Below are positions 1-6,726 of a stretch of 11,227 bases of DNA, piece by piece (the first letter of the stretch is position 1; every line of letters begins with the position of its first letter). Below the pieces are notes generated by a model. That model made no database searches and was not told where the DNA came from. It saw nothing but the letters and a program-made list of their open reading frames with translations. The stretch comes from Actinomycetota bacterium (lineage in GTDB: Bacteria > Actinomycetota > Actinomycetes > Nanopelagicales > Nanopelagicaceae). The stretch covers positions 1 to 11,227 of the forward strand of contig CANGCW010000022.1 of assembly GCA_947452525.1 (NCBI GenBank). Reading direction: 5' to 3'. A program made the translations under genes and the position numbers.

Positions 1-1642
1 ACTTTCCGGAACCGGCGCCAATAACCTGAATGATGGAGGCGCACTCATTGTTCTCGAGCATCTGCGAGAGCGATGCCTTCTGCACGTTGAGAATCTTTCC
101 GCGGATCGGAAGGATCGCCTGGAACTCTGAGTTACGTGCAGCTTTCGTCGTACCGAGGGCGGAATCTCCCTCAACGATAAAGAGCTCTGTACGGTCAGTG
201 TCATCCGAGCGGCAGTCAGAGAGCTTTGTTGGAAGCGATGAGCTCTCTAGGGCGTTCTTACGGCGCTGAAGGTCCTTATGCGCGCGAGCAGAGATACGTG
301 TGCGAGAGGCGTTGGCGATCTTCTCAAGAATGACCTTGCCAGTCGCCTTCTCCGTGCGCTTAGTTGAGGCGAAGAAGTTCTTCATCTCTTCCGCGACAAC
401 CGCTGCAACAATCTTCGTGGCAGCTGCTGTTCCGAGGACTTCCTTCGTCTGACCTTCGAACTGTGGTTCTGACATACGGACAGTTACAACAGCGGTAAGG
501 CCTTCTAGGACGTCATCCTTGATGACATCCGCCTCATTATTCTTCAAACCCTTTGTTGCGCGGAGCGCATCGTTCATTACCTTGGTGATCGCGCGCTCAA
601 AGCCCTGAGTATGCGTTCCACCCTTTGGCGTGGAGATGATATTCACGAAAGATGATGTGGTGTTCTCGTAACCATTGCCCCATTGCATTGCAATGTCGAC
701 GCCCATCTCGCGATTGACCTCTGTTGGCATCATGTGGCCCTTTTCATCGAGAACAGGAACTGTCTCGCTGTACTCCCCTGTGCCAGAGATGCGAATGACA
801 TCTCCTACTGGTTCGTCAGGACGTAAGAATGTGCAGAACTCGGAGATTCCGCCTTTATGGAAGAAGGTCTCAGATGTCTTGCTCTTTGTGCGCTTATCGT
901 TAACGACAAGGGTGAGACCTGGAACGAGATATGAGGTCTGGCGAGCGCGTGCATAAATATCTTCAATATTGAGCTCTGCCTCTTTGAGGAAGATCTGACG
1001 GTCGAACCACCACTTAACGCGGGTTCCCGTAATCTTGGATGAGACCTTTCCAATAACGCGAAGACCTGAACTCTCCTCGAATGGCGCCTTTGGTCCATCG
1101 CCATCGAAGATTCCCGCATTTCCGCGCTGGAATGACATCCAATAAATCTTTCCATTGCGATCGACTTCCACATCAAGTCGTGAAGCGAGCGCGTTAACTA
1201 CGGAAGCACCAACGCCGTGAAGTCCGCCAGAAGCTGCATAGGAGCCGCCACCGAACTTTCCACCAGCGTGGAGCTTTGTCATCACAACTTCAACGCCGGT
1301 GAGGCCAGTCTTCGGCTCCTTATCGACAGGAATACCACGGCCATTATCGTGAACTTCTACGGAGCCATCTTCTTCAAGATTAATTTCAATGCTGGTACAG
1401 AAACCTGCGAGCGCCTCATCAACAGAGTTATCGATAATCTCCCAGAGACAGTGCATGAGGCCACGAGAATCGGTTGTACCGATATACATACCTGGGCGTT
1501 TGCGGACAGCATCAAGGCCTTCGAGGACAGCTAGATCTTTAGCCGTGTACTCGTTATCAGCAGATACCTGATTGCTGGAACTCTTTGTCTGGTTTTTCGA
1601 TGCACTCGCCACGGGAGCAGAGGCTATATGGCGCGGGGGCAT
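1..1642 (-). CDS. parE: DNA topoisomerase IV subunit B (ATPase subunit), 3' end outside window
   Basis: This is the ATPase subunit of a type IIA topoisomerase, which works with the A subunit (ParC) to decatenate and relax DNA using ATP. 547 codons are present; the C-terminal part lies beyond the left edge (family length is near 700). Visible motifs are the GHKL ATP site, with DNSVDEA (residues 71-77), GRGIP (101-105) and a glycine-rich lid around 127-146 (GGLHGVG), and the TOPRIM metal motif EGDSALG (491-497) followed by an ILPIRGKILN segment. EGDSALG and the sequence after it resemble actinobacterial ParE more than GyrB, whose usual form is EGDSAGG. The neighbourhood with the zinc-ribbon-like gene and rpoD also fits parE. 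The ATG at 1640-1642 was chosen because the first 30 residues form a typical poorly conserved leader; no Shine-Dalgarno is visible, and GTG at residue 11 or TTG seven codons upstream are alternatives. GyrB is the main alternative identity. Confidence 0.92.
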   Translation of the reverse strand, partial: MPPRHIASAPVASASKNQTKSSSNQVSADNEYTAKDLAVLEGLDAVRKRPGMYIGTTDSRGLMHCLWEIIDNSVDEALAGFCTSIEINLEEDGSVEVHDNGRGIPVDKEPKTGLTGVEVVMTKLHAGGKFGGGSYAASGGLHGVGASVVNALASRLDVEVDRNGKIYWMSFQRGNAGIFDGDGPKAPFEESSGLRVIGKVSSKITGTRVKWWFDRQIFLKEAELNIEDIYARARQTSYLVPGLTLVVNDKRTKSKTSETFFHKGGISEFCTFLRPDEPVGDVIRISGTGEYSETVPVLDEKGHMMPTEVNREMGVDIAMQWGNGYENTTSSFVNIISTPKGGTHTQGFERAITKVMNDALRATKGLKNNEADVIKDDVLEGLTAVVTVRMSEPQFEGQTKEVLGTAAATKIVAAVVAEEMKNFFASTKRTEKATGKVILEKIANASRTRISARAHKDLQRRKNALESSSLPTKLSDCRSDDTDRTELFIVEGDSALGTTKAARNSEFQAILPIRGKILNVQKASLSQMLENNECASIIQVIGAGSGK

Positions 1643-1851
1643 ATGAATGGAATACGCGCCCAAGAGCGCTGTGATTTTCCCTGCCCCAGCGCAGTCCAGA
1701 GTGAGATTGAGGTCTCATTTGGTGAGAAATTGCAGGGAAATTCCTAATTCGATGGGGAATAATTCGGGGATGCTTTAGTGTTCGACTAGTGCACCGGAAA
1801 TCTCGAGCGTATCGAGAGCGCCGGTAACCACCGAAACGAATGGAGAGATAG
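1643..1851. other. Divergent intergenic region between parE and the small zinc-ribbon-like gene
   Basis: This region must hold the promoters of both flanking divergent genes. On the plus strand an AATAAT (1758-1763) matches the -10 consensus at five of six positions, but the nearest TTG-type -35 (TTGCAG, 1730-1735) is 22 bases away, too far for a standard pair. A small inverted repeat, TGAGA (1702-1706) and TCTCA (1713-1717), lies between. No RNA gene or further ORF is convincing here. Confidence 0.4.
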
Positions 1852-2064
1852 ATGACCGAACAGATGATCCTCGAGCCAACTCCGCTTAACGCTGTTGACC
1901 GTTGCGATCGTTGTGGAGCACAGGCTTATGTCCGTGCGATCCTGCTGAACGGTGGCGAACTCCTCTTCTGTGCGCACCACGCCAAAGAGTATGCCGATGG
2001 CCTCAAGCCAGTGGTCAAGCACATCCAGGATGAGACAGCCAAGCTCACAGAGGCTGCCCACTAA
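1852..2064 (+). CDS. Small CxxC/CxHH protein, DUF7455-like
   Basis: A 70-residue cytosolic protein with DRCDRCGAQAYV (C18, C21) followed by LLFCAHHAKEY (C40, H42, H43). The spacing suggests a single zinc site formed by the CxxC knuckle and the later Cys/His pair, as in the small actinobacterial DUF7455 family; the function is not known to me. The ATG at 1852 is preceded by a Shine-Dalgarno GGAGAG at 1842-1847. The gene stands alone on the plus strand between divergent parE and the convergent rpoD pair, and ends ten bases before a strong terminator. A gene of this type between the primary sigma factor and parE is, from memory, a conserved actinobacterial arrangement, which supports it being real. 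A regulatory or RNA polymerase-associated role would be guesswork. Confidence 0.9.
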   Translation: MTEQMILEPTPLNAVDRCDRCGAQAYVRAILLNGGELLFCAHHAKEYADGLKPVVKHIQDETAKLTEAAH

Positions 2065-2075
2065 GAGATTTCAAG

Positions 2076-2111
2076 AAAAAACCCACGCTCACTGTGAACG
2101 TGGGTTTTTTT
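2076..2111. terminator. Bidirectional intrinsic terminator between convergent genes
   Basis: A long hairpin pairs CCCACG (2082-2087) with CGTGGG (2099-2104), extended inside by TCA/TGA with one C-A mismatch. It is flanked by an A-run on the left (2076-2081) and a T-run on the right (2105-2111), so it gives a U-tract whichever strand is read. It sits between the stop of the plus-strand small gene (2064) and the stop of the minus-strand CDGSH gene (2134), and probably ends both transcripts. Confidence 0.93.
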
Positions 2112-2133
2112 ATTGCTATTTCTAATCCGTGCT

Positions 2134-2337
2134 TCAGCCCTGCTTTGCGAGTTTATGAGATCCATCGCAGATAGGCGCAGTCTGGGTGTGACCACAGGTG
2201 CAGAGCGAGACATCAGTTACCGTCTCAACAAGCTTTCCCTCTTCATCAACAAAATCAATGCTGCCATTGATCTTGATTGCCCCATTGGGCTTGATGCGCA
2301 GGGTTGGCTTAGCCTCAGAATTTTCTACATCGCTCAT
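2134..2337 (-). CDS. CDGSH-type iron-sulfur protein
   Basis: A 67-residue protein with a complete CDGSH signature near its C terminus: C46-x-C48-x2-T51-x3-P55-x-C57-D-G-S-H61. In this family three cysteines and one histidine hold a redox-active, proton-sensitive [2Fe-2S] cluster. No transmembrane segment is present, unlike mitochondrial mitoNEET, so it should be a soluble single-domain prokaryotic form. The ATG at 2335-2337 lies 13 bases after the rpoD stop on the same strand. There is only a weak purine stretch (AAGAG) before it, so translation probably depends partly on coupling to rpoD. It ends about 22 bases before the shared terminator. The partner and physiological role cannot be read from the sequence; electron transfer or cluster donation are family-level possibilities. 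Confidence 0.93.
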   Translation of the reverse strand: MSDVENSEAKPTLRIKPNGAIKINGSIDFVDEEGKLVETVTDVSLCTCGHTQTAPICDGSHKLAKQG

Positions 2338-2350
2338 GGGTTTTGCGCTC

Positions 2351-3898
2351 TTAATCTAGGTAATCGCGGAGCGCTTGTGAGCGTGATGGATGCTTCAACT
2401 TCGACATTGTCTTTGACTCGATCTGGCGGATACGTTCACGAGTAACCCCGTAGACCTTTCCAATCTCATCAAGTGTCTTTGGCTGACCATCCGTGAGACC
2501 AAAGCGCATTGCAACAACGCCGCGCTCGCGCTCATGGAGAGTATCGAGAATCTTTGTGAGCTCCTCCTGAAGGAGAGTGAAGGAGACAGCCTCGGCAGGA
2601 ACGATTGCCTCAGAGTCTTCAATGAGATCTCCGAATTCAGAGTCGCCCTCTTCGCCGAGTGGTGTGTGCAAGGAGATTGGCTCGCGGCCGTACTTCTGCA
2701 CTTCAACAACCTTCTCAGGTGTCATATCTAGCTCTTTGGCGAGCTCTTCTGGAGTCGGTTCGCGACCGAGATCCTGAAGCATCTGACGCTGCACACGAGC
2801 AAGTTTGTTGATGACTTCAACCATGTGGACCGGAATACGGATTGTGCGGGCTTGGTCAGCCATCGCACGAGTGATCGCCTGACGGATCCACCACGTTGCA
2901 TATGTCGAGAACTTATAACCCTTGGTGTAGTCGAACTTCTCTACCGCACGAATAAGTCCCAGGTTGCCCTCTTGAATCAGGTCAAGGAAGAGCATTCCGC
3001 GACCGGTGTATCGCTTAGCGAGAGATACAACGAGACGAAGGTTCGCTTCAAGCAGGTGGTTCTTCGCACGCTGACCCTGCAATACCAACTGCTCGTACTC
3101 ACGGCGGAGCTTCTTATCCATCTTCTTATCAAGGCGGAGCTTCTCTTCTGCGAAGAGGCCAGCTTCAACCTGGAGCGAGAGCTCAACTTCCATCTCAGCA
3201 TTAAGAAGTGGAACGCGACCAATGAGCTTGAGGTAATCCTTTACTGGATCTGCAGTAGCACCAGCTGTGAGAACGGTCTGCGCAGGCGCATCATCCTCTT
3301 CAGAATCCTTAATGGTGAATGCATTCTCTTCATTCTGATTCTCTTCCGCGACGTTAACGACGCGGACCTCATTCTCTTTCTCCTCCGTTGTAAGAATCTC
3401 TGTTACTTCTTCAACGAGTGTTTCCAAATCTTCGAGTTCAACTTCTTCGAGTTCAACCTCTTGGCCATCAATCTTTGTGACAAGTGCGCCCTTTGCTGCT
3501 GCAGCAACCTTCGGCGTTGGATTCTTTGCAGCCTCTTCTGCTGCGCGCTTAGCCTCTAGCTCAGCCTTTGTTGGAAATAACTTTCTTCCCGCCAACTTCT
3601 TTGCAGCAGCCTCAGCTTCAGCGGCTTTGCGAGCATCGAGTTCTGCCTTTGTTGGAAAACGTGATGGAGCCTTCTTCGCTGCGACTTTCTTCGCGGCGGC
3701 TTTTTTAACAGGTGCAACTTTCTTCACGGCGGCCTTTTTAACGGCTGCCTTCTTGGCAGGAGCTGCCTTCTTCACTGCGACCTTCTTTGCAACAGCCTTC
3801 TTCACTGCGACCTTCTTAGCAGCTGGCTTAGCCGCACCCTTAACTGTGGATGACTTAGCTGGTGAAGAAGTTTTTTTCAGCGCTTTTGTTGCAGGCAC
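2351..3898 (-). CDS. rpoD: Primary (housekeeping) RNA polymerase sigma factor, RpoD/SigA/HrdB type
   Basis: Group 1 sigma-70 factor, 515 residues, directing RNA polymerase to housekeeping promoters. Region 1.2 begins near residue 215 (DPVKDYLKLIGRVPLL). Region 2 covers about 280-355, with the -10 reading and melting segment FSTYATWWIRQAITRA (330-345). Region 3 covers about 356-435. Region 4 covers 440-515, with the helix-turn-helix LDEIGKVYGVTRERIRQIE. The N terminus is unusual: residues 1-80 are lysine/alanine/valine-rich (26 lysines), residues 81-125 hold two copies of FPTKAEL (81-87, 108-114), and residues 142-205 are strongly acidic. Basic N-terminal tails are known in actinobacterial HrdB/SigA. 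The start is GTG (3896-3898), with AAAGGA at 3905-3910 six bases upstream. The downstream CDGSH gene is probably cotranscribed. Confidence 0.97.
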   Translation of the reverse strand: MPATKALKKTSSPAKSSTVKGAAKPAAKKVAVKKAVAKKVAVKKAAPAKKAAVKKAAVKKVAPVKKAAAKKVAAKKAPSRFPTKAELDARKAAEAEAAAKKLAGRKLFPTKAELEAKRAAEEAAKNPTPKVAAAAKGALVTKIDGQEVELEEVELEDLETLVEEVTEILTTEEKENEVRVVNVAEENQNEENAFTIKDSEEDDAPAQTVLTAGATADPVKDYLKLIGRVPLLNAEMEVELSLQVEAGLFAEEKLRLDKKMDKKLRREYEQLVLQGQRAKNHLLEANLRLVVSLAKRYTGRGMLFLDLIQEGNLGLIRAVEKFDYTKGYKFSTYATWWIRQAITRAMADQARTIRIPVHMVEVINKLARVQRQMLQDLGREPTPEELAKELDMTPEKVVEVQKYGREPISLHTPLGEEGDSEFGDLIEDSEAIVPAEAVSFTLLQEELTKILDTLHERERGVVAMRFGLTDGQPKTLDEIGKVYGVTRERIRQIESKTMSKLKHPSRSQALRDYLD

Positions 3899-3904
3899 GG
3901 GCCA

Positions 3905-3910
3905 TCCTTT
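3905..3910 (-). promoter_or_regulatory. Shine-Dalgarno fixing the GTG start of rpoD
   Basis: On the minus strand AAAGGA ends six bases before GTG. An ATG at 3904-3902 is nearer to it but is in another frame, so the GTG is the better start for the sigma factor. Confidence 0.7.
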
Positions 3911-3951
3911 GTGATTATCTATCGTGAAGTACGAAGAGCGTTGCTGGCTAT

Positions 3952-3957
3952 ATTATA
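3952..3957 (-). promoter_or_regulatory. Probable -10 element of the rpoD promoter
   Basis: A perfect TATAAT on the minus strand, 54 bases upstream of the GTG start, which would give a leader of roughly 45-50 nucleotides. No good -35 hexamer lies at 16-18 bases; the best candidates match at three of six positions or fewer. A DnaA-box-like TTGTCCACA (3960-3968) lies directly upstream, in the spacer. Confidence 0.6.
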
Positions 3958-3959
3958 AA

Positions 3960-3968
3960 TTGTCCACA
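3960..3968 (+). promoter_or_regulatory. DnaA-box-like 9-mer in the rpoD promoter spacer
   Basis: TTGTCCACA on the plus strand is identical to the preferred DnaA box reported for Streptomyces. It occupies the spacer between the -10 and the expected -35 of rpoD, where a bound protein would block or modulate RNA polymerase. Only one clear copy is seen, and a chance match is possible. Confidence 0.4.
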
Positions 3969-3994
3969 GGTTAAATTGCACATTACACCCACCC

Positions 3995-4014
3995 GGGGGC
4001 GTGCGCTCTCCCCC
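3995..4014 (-). terminator. Possible weak terminator after metX
   Basis: On the minus strand GGGGG (4014-4010) can pair with CCCCC (3999-3995) around a 10-base loop, 18 bases past the metX stop. There is no U-run after it, so it would be an atypical terminator or just an RNA-stabilising hairpin. Confidence 0.3.
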
Positions 4015-4031
4015 ACCACGCTCGCTAGAAG

Positions 4032-5117
4032 TTACTTTCCCTCTGCGAGGGCTAAAGCCTTCCTTAAGAGTTCGCCAACAACTTCGACCTCGATGAGGAA
4101 GCCATCGTGGCCAAATGGCGAGGAGATGCTCTCAATCGGAGCTGCCGTAGGCGTCAGAGCGACAATCTCCTCTTGCAGGCGAGGCGGAAAGAGTCGATCG
4201 GTCTCAATAGAGACGACGAGAACCGGGACTCGAATGGAGGCGAGAGCTGCTGCAACTCCCCCGCGCCCGCGACCCACATCATGGCCATTCATCGCCTCAG
4301 TGAGAGCGATGTAGGTATTTGCATCAAATCGCTTGGCGAGTTTTCCGGCTTGGTGGTCGAGGTAGGACTCAACGGCGAATCGTCCCGTCTCATCGCCCTG
4401 CAACTCGCGTCCGAAGCGGACATCCATCTCGGTCTCACCGCGATATGTCAGGTGGGCAATCCGACGAGCAATACCCATACCCTCAGTTGGACCCTGATCG
4501 AATTCGTAGTAATCCCCACCATGGAAATGTGGATCGGATTTAATTGCTCGAATCTGAATCGAGGCAGTTCCAATTTGATCACCGGTTGCTACAGCAGAAG
4601 AGCCGATAGTGCAGATTGCTCCCACACGATCGGGATAATCAATCGCCCACTCCAGCGAGCGCATTCCGCCAAGCGATGGACCGACTGCAAGCACATAACG
4701 ATCAATTCCCAACGCATCGCTAAGTGCTACTTCTGCCTTCACCATGTCGCGGATGGTTACTGTTGGGAAACGTGAACCCCAACGCTTGCCATCTGGCGCG
4801 ATTGTTGAAGGCCCTGTGCTTCCCTGACATCCGCCGATGACATTCGGACAGATAATGAAATATTTATGTGAATCGAGCGGAAGTCCTGGGCCGACCATGG
4901 AAGGCCACCACCCCGGAACATCTGACCAACCGGTCAGTGCATGATTGACGAGAATGGCGTTGGACTTATCGCTATTGAGTTCACCCCAGGTCTGATATGC
5001 CAGAGTGACATCGGGGAGAATCTCACCTGACTCTAATTCGATATCGCCGATGGATAAGAAAATACGGTCACCAGGGTCTTGGCTCTCAAGCCACGCCCCA
5101 GTAACCGCATCTCTCAC
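4032..5117 (-). CDS. metX: Homoserine O-acetyltransferase
   Basis: This alpha/beta-hydrolase-fold enzyme transfers an acyl group, probably acetyl from acetyl-CoA, to homoserine to make the substrate for MetY. It has 361 residues, about the usual family length. The family blocks HALTG (59-63), CPNVIGGCQGSTGP (90-103), SLGGMRSLEW (148-157) and SDPHFHGGDYY (194-204) are present. The catalytic triad is read as S148, D307 (ETDRLFPPRLQEE) and H337 (FGHDGF). The nucleophile elbow reads GPSLGG where the family usually has GGS(M/L)GG, an odd glycine-to-proline change. The start is GTG (5115-5117), with GAGGG seven bases upstream. It lies 67 bases downstream of metY in the same operon, under the same riboswitch. 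Some MetX-family members use succinyl-CoA; acetyl is inferred from the MetY partner. Confidence 0.95.
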   Translation of the reverse strand: MRDAVTGAWLESQDPGDRIFLSIGDIELESGEILPDVTLAYQTWGELNSDKSNAILVNHALTGWSDVPGWWPSMVGPGLPLDSHKYFIICPNVIGGCQGSTGPSTIAPDGKRWGSRFPTVTIRDMVKAEVALSDALGIDRYVLAVGPSLGGMRSLEWAIDYPDRVGAICTIGSSAVATGDQIGTASIQIRAIKSDPHFHGGDYYEFDQGPTEGMGIARRIAHLTYRGETEMDVRFGRELQGDETGRFAVESYLDHQAGKLAKRFDANTYIALTEAMNGHDVGRGRGGVAAALASIRVPVLVVSIETDRLFPPRLQEEIVALTPTAAPIESISSPFGHDGFLIEVEVVGELLRKALALAEGK

Positions 5118-5143
5118 TTTAGATCCCTCTTCTCAATCAATTC

Positions 5144-5157
5144 GACCTCAAGAGGTC
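5144..5157. repeat. Palindrome in the metY-metX intercistronic gap
   Basis: GACCTCAAGAGGTC is a perfect 14-base palindrome that could form a five-pair hairpin with a four-base loop in the operon mRNA, or bind a dimeric protein. It sits between the metY stop (5185) and the metX Shine-Dalgarno, so it could tune metX relative to metY. There is no U-run, so termination is unlikely. Confidence 0.45.
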
Positions 5158-5184
5158 TCACTTTTCGACCGCTAGCTGGTTCGA

Positions 5185-6504
5185 CTATTTAATTGCTGAA
5201 AATCCACCCAAGATATCTGCCTTGATATCCTCGATATTTTCAATGCCCACGGAAAGTCTAATCAATCCAGGGGTAACTCCTGCGCTCAATTGCTCTTCAG
5301 GGGTGAGTTGGGAGTGTGTTGTCGAGGCTGGGTGAATGACGAGTGAGCGGACGTCACCGATATTGGCGACGTGAGAGTGAAGTGTCAGCGCGTTAACAAA
5401 CTTGCTGCCCGCCTCAACCCCGCCCTTGATCTCAAAGGAGAGGACAGAGCCGCTTCCCTTTGGCGCATAGCGCTTCGCCAAGGCGTTATAGCGACTAGAT
5501 GGGAGAGATGCGTAATTCACGGCGAGAACCTCGGGCTGAGCCTCAAGCCATGTTGCGAGGGCTTGGGCATTGGAAACATGGCGCTCGATACGGAGCGAGA
5601 GGGTCTCAAGTCCTTGCGCGAGGAGCCACGCGTTAAATGGGCTAACTGCAGCACCAGTATCGCGTAGAAGGGTAAGTCTAATCTTGAAGATGTACGCCAA
5701 GTTTGCACCGAAGGCAGAACCAACTCCGAGAGCCTGCGAGTAAATCAGGCCGTGATACGAGGCATCTGGCTCATTGAAGCCTGGGAACTTTTCAGCATGC
5801 TTTGCGTAATCGAAATTGCCCGCATCAACAATCGCACCAACAACTGCATTGCCATGGCCTGAAAGGAATTTGGTAGCAGAGTGAATGACGACATCTGCGC
5901 CATGCTCAATTGGGCGGATGAGGAATGGCGTTGCGACAGTGTTATCGACGATGAGTGGGATGCCATTCTCGTGCGCAATCTTCGCAATGGACTCGATATC
6001 GAGAATCTCATTCTTAGGATTTGCAATAGTCTCACCGAAGAGCGCCTTGGTATTTGGTCGGATTGCTTTGCGCCATGACTCAGGATCAGATGGATCATCT
6101 ACGAATGTAACTTCAATGCCGAACTTCTTGAAGGTGTGATGGAAGAGGTTGTAGGTGCCGCCATAAACACTTGGTGAGGAGACGATGTGATCGCCCGACT
6201 CTGCAACATTGAGGAGCGCATATGTTGTCGCTGCAGATCCTGATGAGACAAGAAGGGCTGCAACTCCGCCTTCGAGAGACGCTATGCGTTGTTCAACAGC
6301 ATCCTGCGTTGGATTCATAATGCGGGTGTAGATATTGCCAAGCTCTGCCAATCCAAAGAGCTCAGCGGCATGCTTTGTATCGCGGAATGCATACGCAGTT
6401 GTCTGGTAGAGCGGAAGTGCGCGCGCACCTGTAGTTGGATCAGGAACTTGGCCCGCATGGACTTGGCGCGTTTCAAATGCTGCTGTAGCTGGATTAAATG
6501 TCAT
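5185..6504 (-). CDS. metY: O-acetylhomoserine sulfhydrylase, PLP-dependent
   Basis: A Cys/Met-metabolism PLP enzyme of fold type I that converts O-acetylhomoserine plus sulfide to homocysteine and acetate. It has 439 residues, the length typical of MetY and longer than most MetB/MetC proteins. Key segments are IYTRIMNPT (58-66, phosphate and substrate contacts), SSGSAAT (87-93), VDNT (186-189, with D187 facing the PLP ring nitrogen) and SATKFLSGHG (209-218) with the Schiff-base lysine K212. The C-terminal segment carries SLVIHPASTTHSQLT, typical of the family. The ATG at 6502-6504 follows the Shine-Dalgarno AAGGAG (6510-6515) by five bases. It is the first gene after the SAM-IV riboswitch and is followed by metX, so synthesis is probably repressed when SAM is plentiful. 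Cystathionine gamma-synthase is the main alternative, but length and context favour metY. Confidence 0.96.
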   Translation of the reverse strand: MTFNPATAAFETRQVHAGQVPDPTTGARALPLYQTTAYAFRDTKHAAELFGLAELGNIYTRIMNPTQDAVEQRIASLEGGVAALLVSSGSAATTYALLNVAESGDHIVSSPSVYGGTYNLFHHTFKKFGIEVTFVDDPSDPESWRKAIRPNTKALFGETIANPKNEILDIESIAKIAHENGIPLIVDNTVATPFLIRPIEHGADVVIHSATKFLSGHGNAVVGAIVDAGNFDYAKHAEKFPGFNEPDASYHGLIYSQALGVGSAFGANLAYIFKIRLTLLRDTGAAVSPFNAWLLAQGLETLSLRIERHVSNAQALATWLEAQPEVLAVNYASLPSSRYNALAKRYAPKGSGSVLSFEIKGGVEAGSKFVNALTLHSHVANIGDVRSLVIHPASTTHSQLTPEEQLSAGVTPGLIRLSVGIENIEDIKADILGGFSAIK

Positions 6505-6509
6505 GACGT

Positions 6510-6539
6510 CTCCTTCCAGTTCTCACTGGATTAAGGGGG
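6510..6539 (-). promoter_or_regulatory. Hairpin sequestering the metY Shine-Dalgarno
   Basis: On the minus strand CCAGT (6529-6525) and ACTGG (6520-6516) close a GAGA loop. Beyond a three-base AAT bulge, CCTT (6536-6533) can pair with AAGG (6515-6512), the first part of AAGGAG. The ribosome-binding site is therefore inside the 3' arm of the hairpin. This is a plausible translational expression platform for the upstream riboswitch. Confidence 0.6.
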
Positions 6540-6554
6540 TGACGAATAGAGAGA

Positions 6555-6592
6555 GCCCTGCTTCTGGGTAGGTGAAAGCCCAAAAGTAGGGC
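6555..6592 (-). terminator. Strong leader hairpin downstream of the riboswitch, possible attenuator
   Basis: GCCCT-A-CTTTTGGG (6592-6579) pairs with CCCAGAAG-C-AGGGC (6568-6555), one mismatch and one G-U, around a 10-base loop. The next bases on the minus strand are TCTCTCTATTCG, pyrimidine-rich but not a true U-run. It could be a weak intrinsic terminator or a structural spacer in the expression platform. Confidence 0.5.
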
Positions 6593-6605
6593 CTCGATAT
6601 TTCGT

Positions 6606-6719
6606 GACCCGCGCTTGCTGATAACACCGTGTTATCAACCTGGTCTTCACCCGGAGCACCCCACCGCGGTGGAGGGTTGCCGTCCAGTAAGCCGGGGCTA
6701 AAACCTGGAACTCATGACC
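6606..6719 (-). ncRNA. SAM-IV riboswitch controlling metY-metX
   Basis: Reading the minus strand, the leader has the recognisable SAM-IV core: GGTCATGAG at the 5' end, the block GCCCCGGCTTACTGG, CGGCAACCCTCC, CCGCGGTGGGGTGC, CCGGGTGAAGACCAGG, then a perfect 8-pair hairpin TGATAACA/TGTTATCA (6637-6630 with 6626-6619), and the terminal GCAAGCGCGGGTC. This matches the mycobacterial SAM-IV sequence I remember almost element for element. The class binds S-adenosylmethionine and lies upstream of methionine and sulfur genes in actinobacteria. Here it is 101 bases upstream of metY. Binding is expected to turn the operon off, probably through the downstream hairpins. Confidence 0.95.
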
Positions 6720-6726
6720 TGTGCAG

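Noticed and set aside
1217..1534. A plus-strand ORF of 105 codons
   Set aside because: It is antisense to parE across its ATPase region, which is clearly coding on the other strand.
2825..3559. A 244-codon plus-strand ORF
   Set aside because: It is antisense to the well-supported rpoD gene; its cysteine- and leucine-rich product looks like a shadow of sigma factor codons.
3400..3898. The repetitive rpoD N terminus as an assembly artefact
   Set aside because: The frame stays open, codon choice varies between units, and Lys/Ala-rich tails are known in actinobacterial primary sigma factors.
3477..3914. A plus-strand ORF rich in Phe and Ala
   Set aside because: It is the reverse reading of the Lys/Ala-rich rpoD tail, whose repeats create a long false frame.
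4107..4775. A 222-codon plus-strand ORF
   Set aside because: It is antisense to metX, and its product has no recognisable motif.
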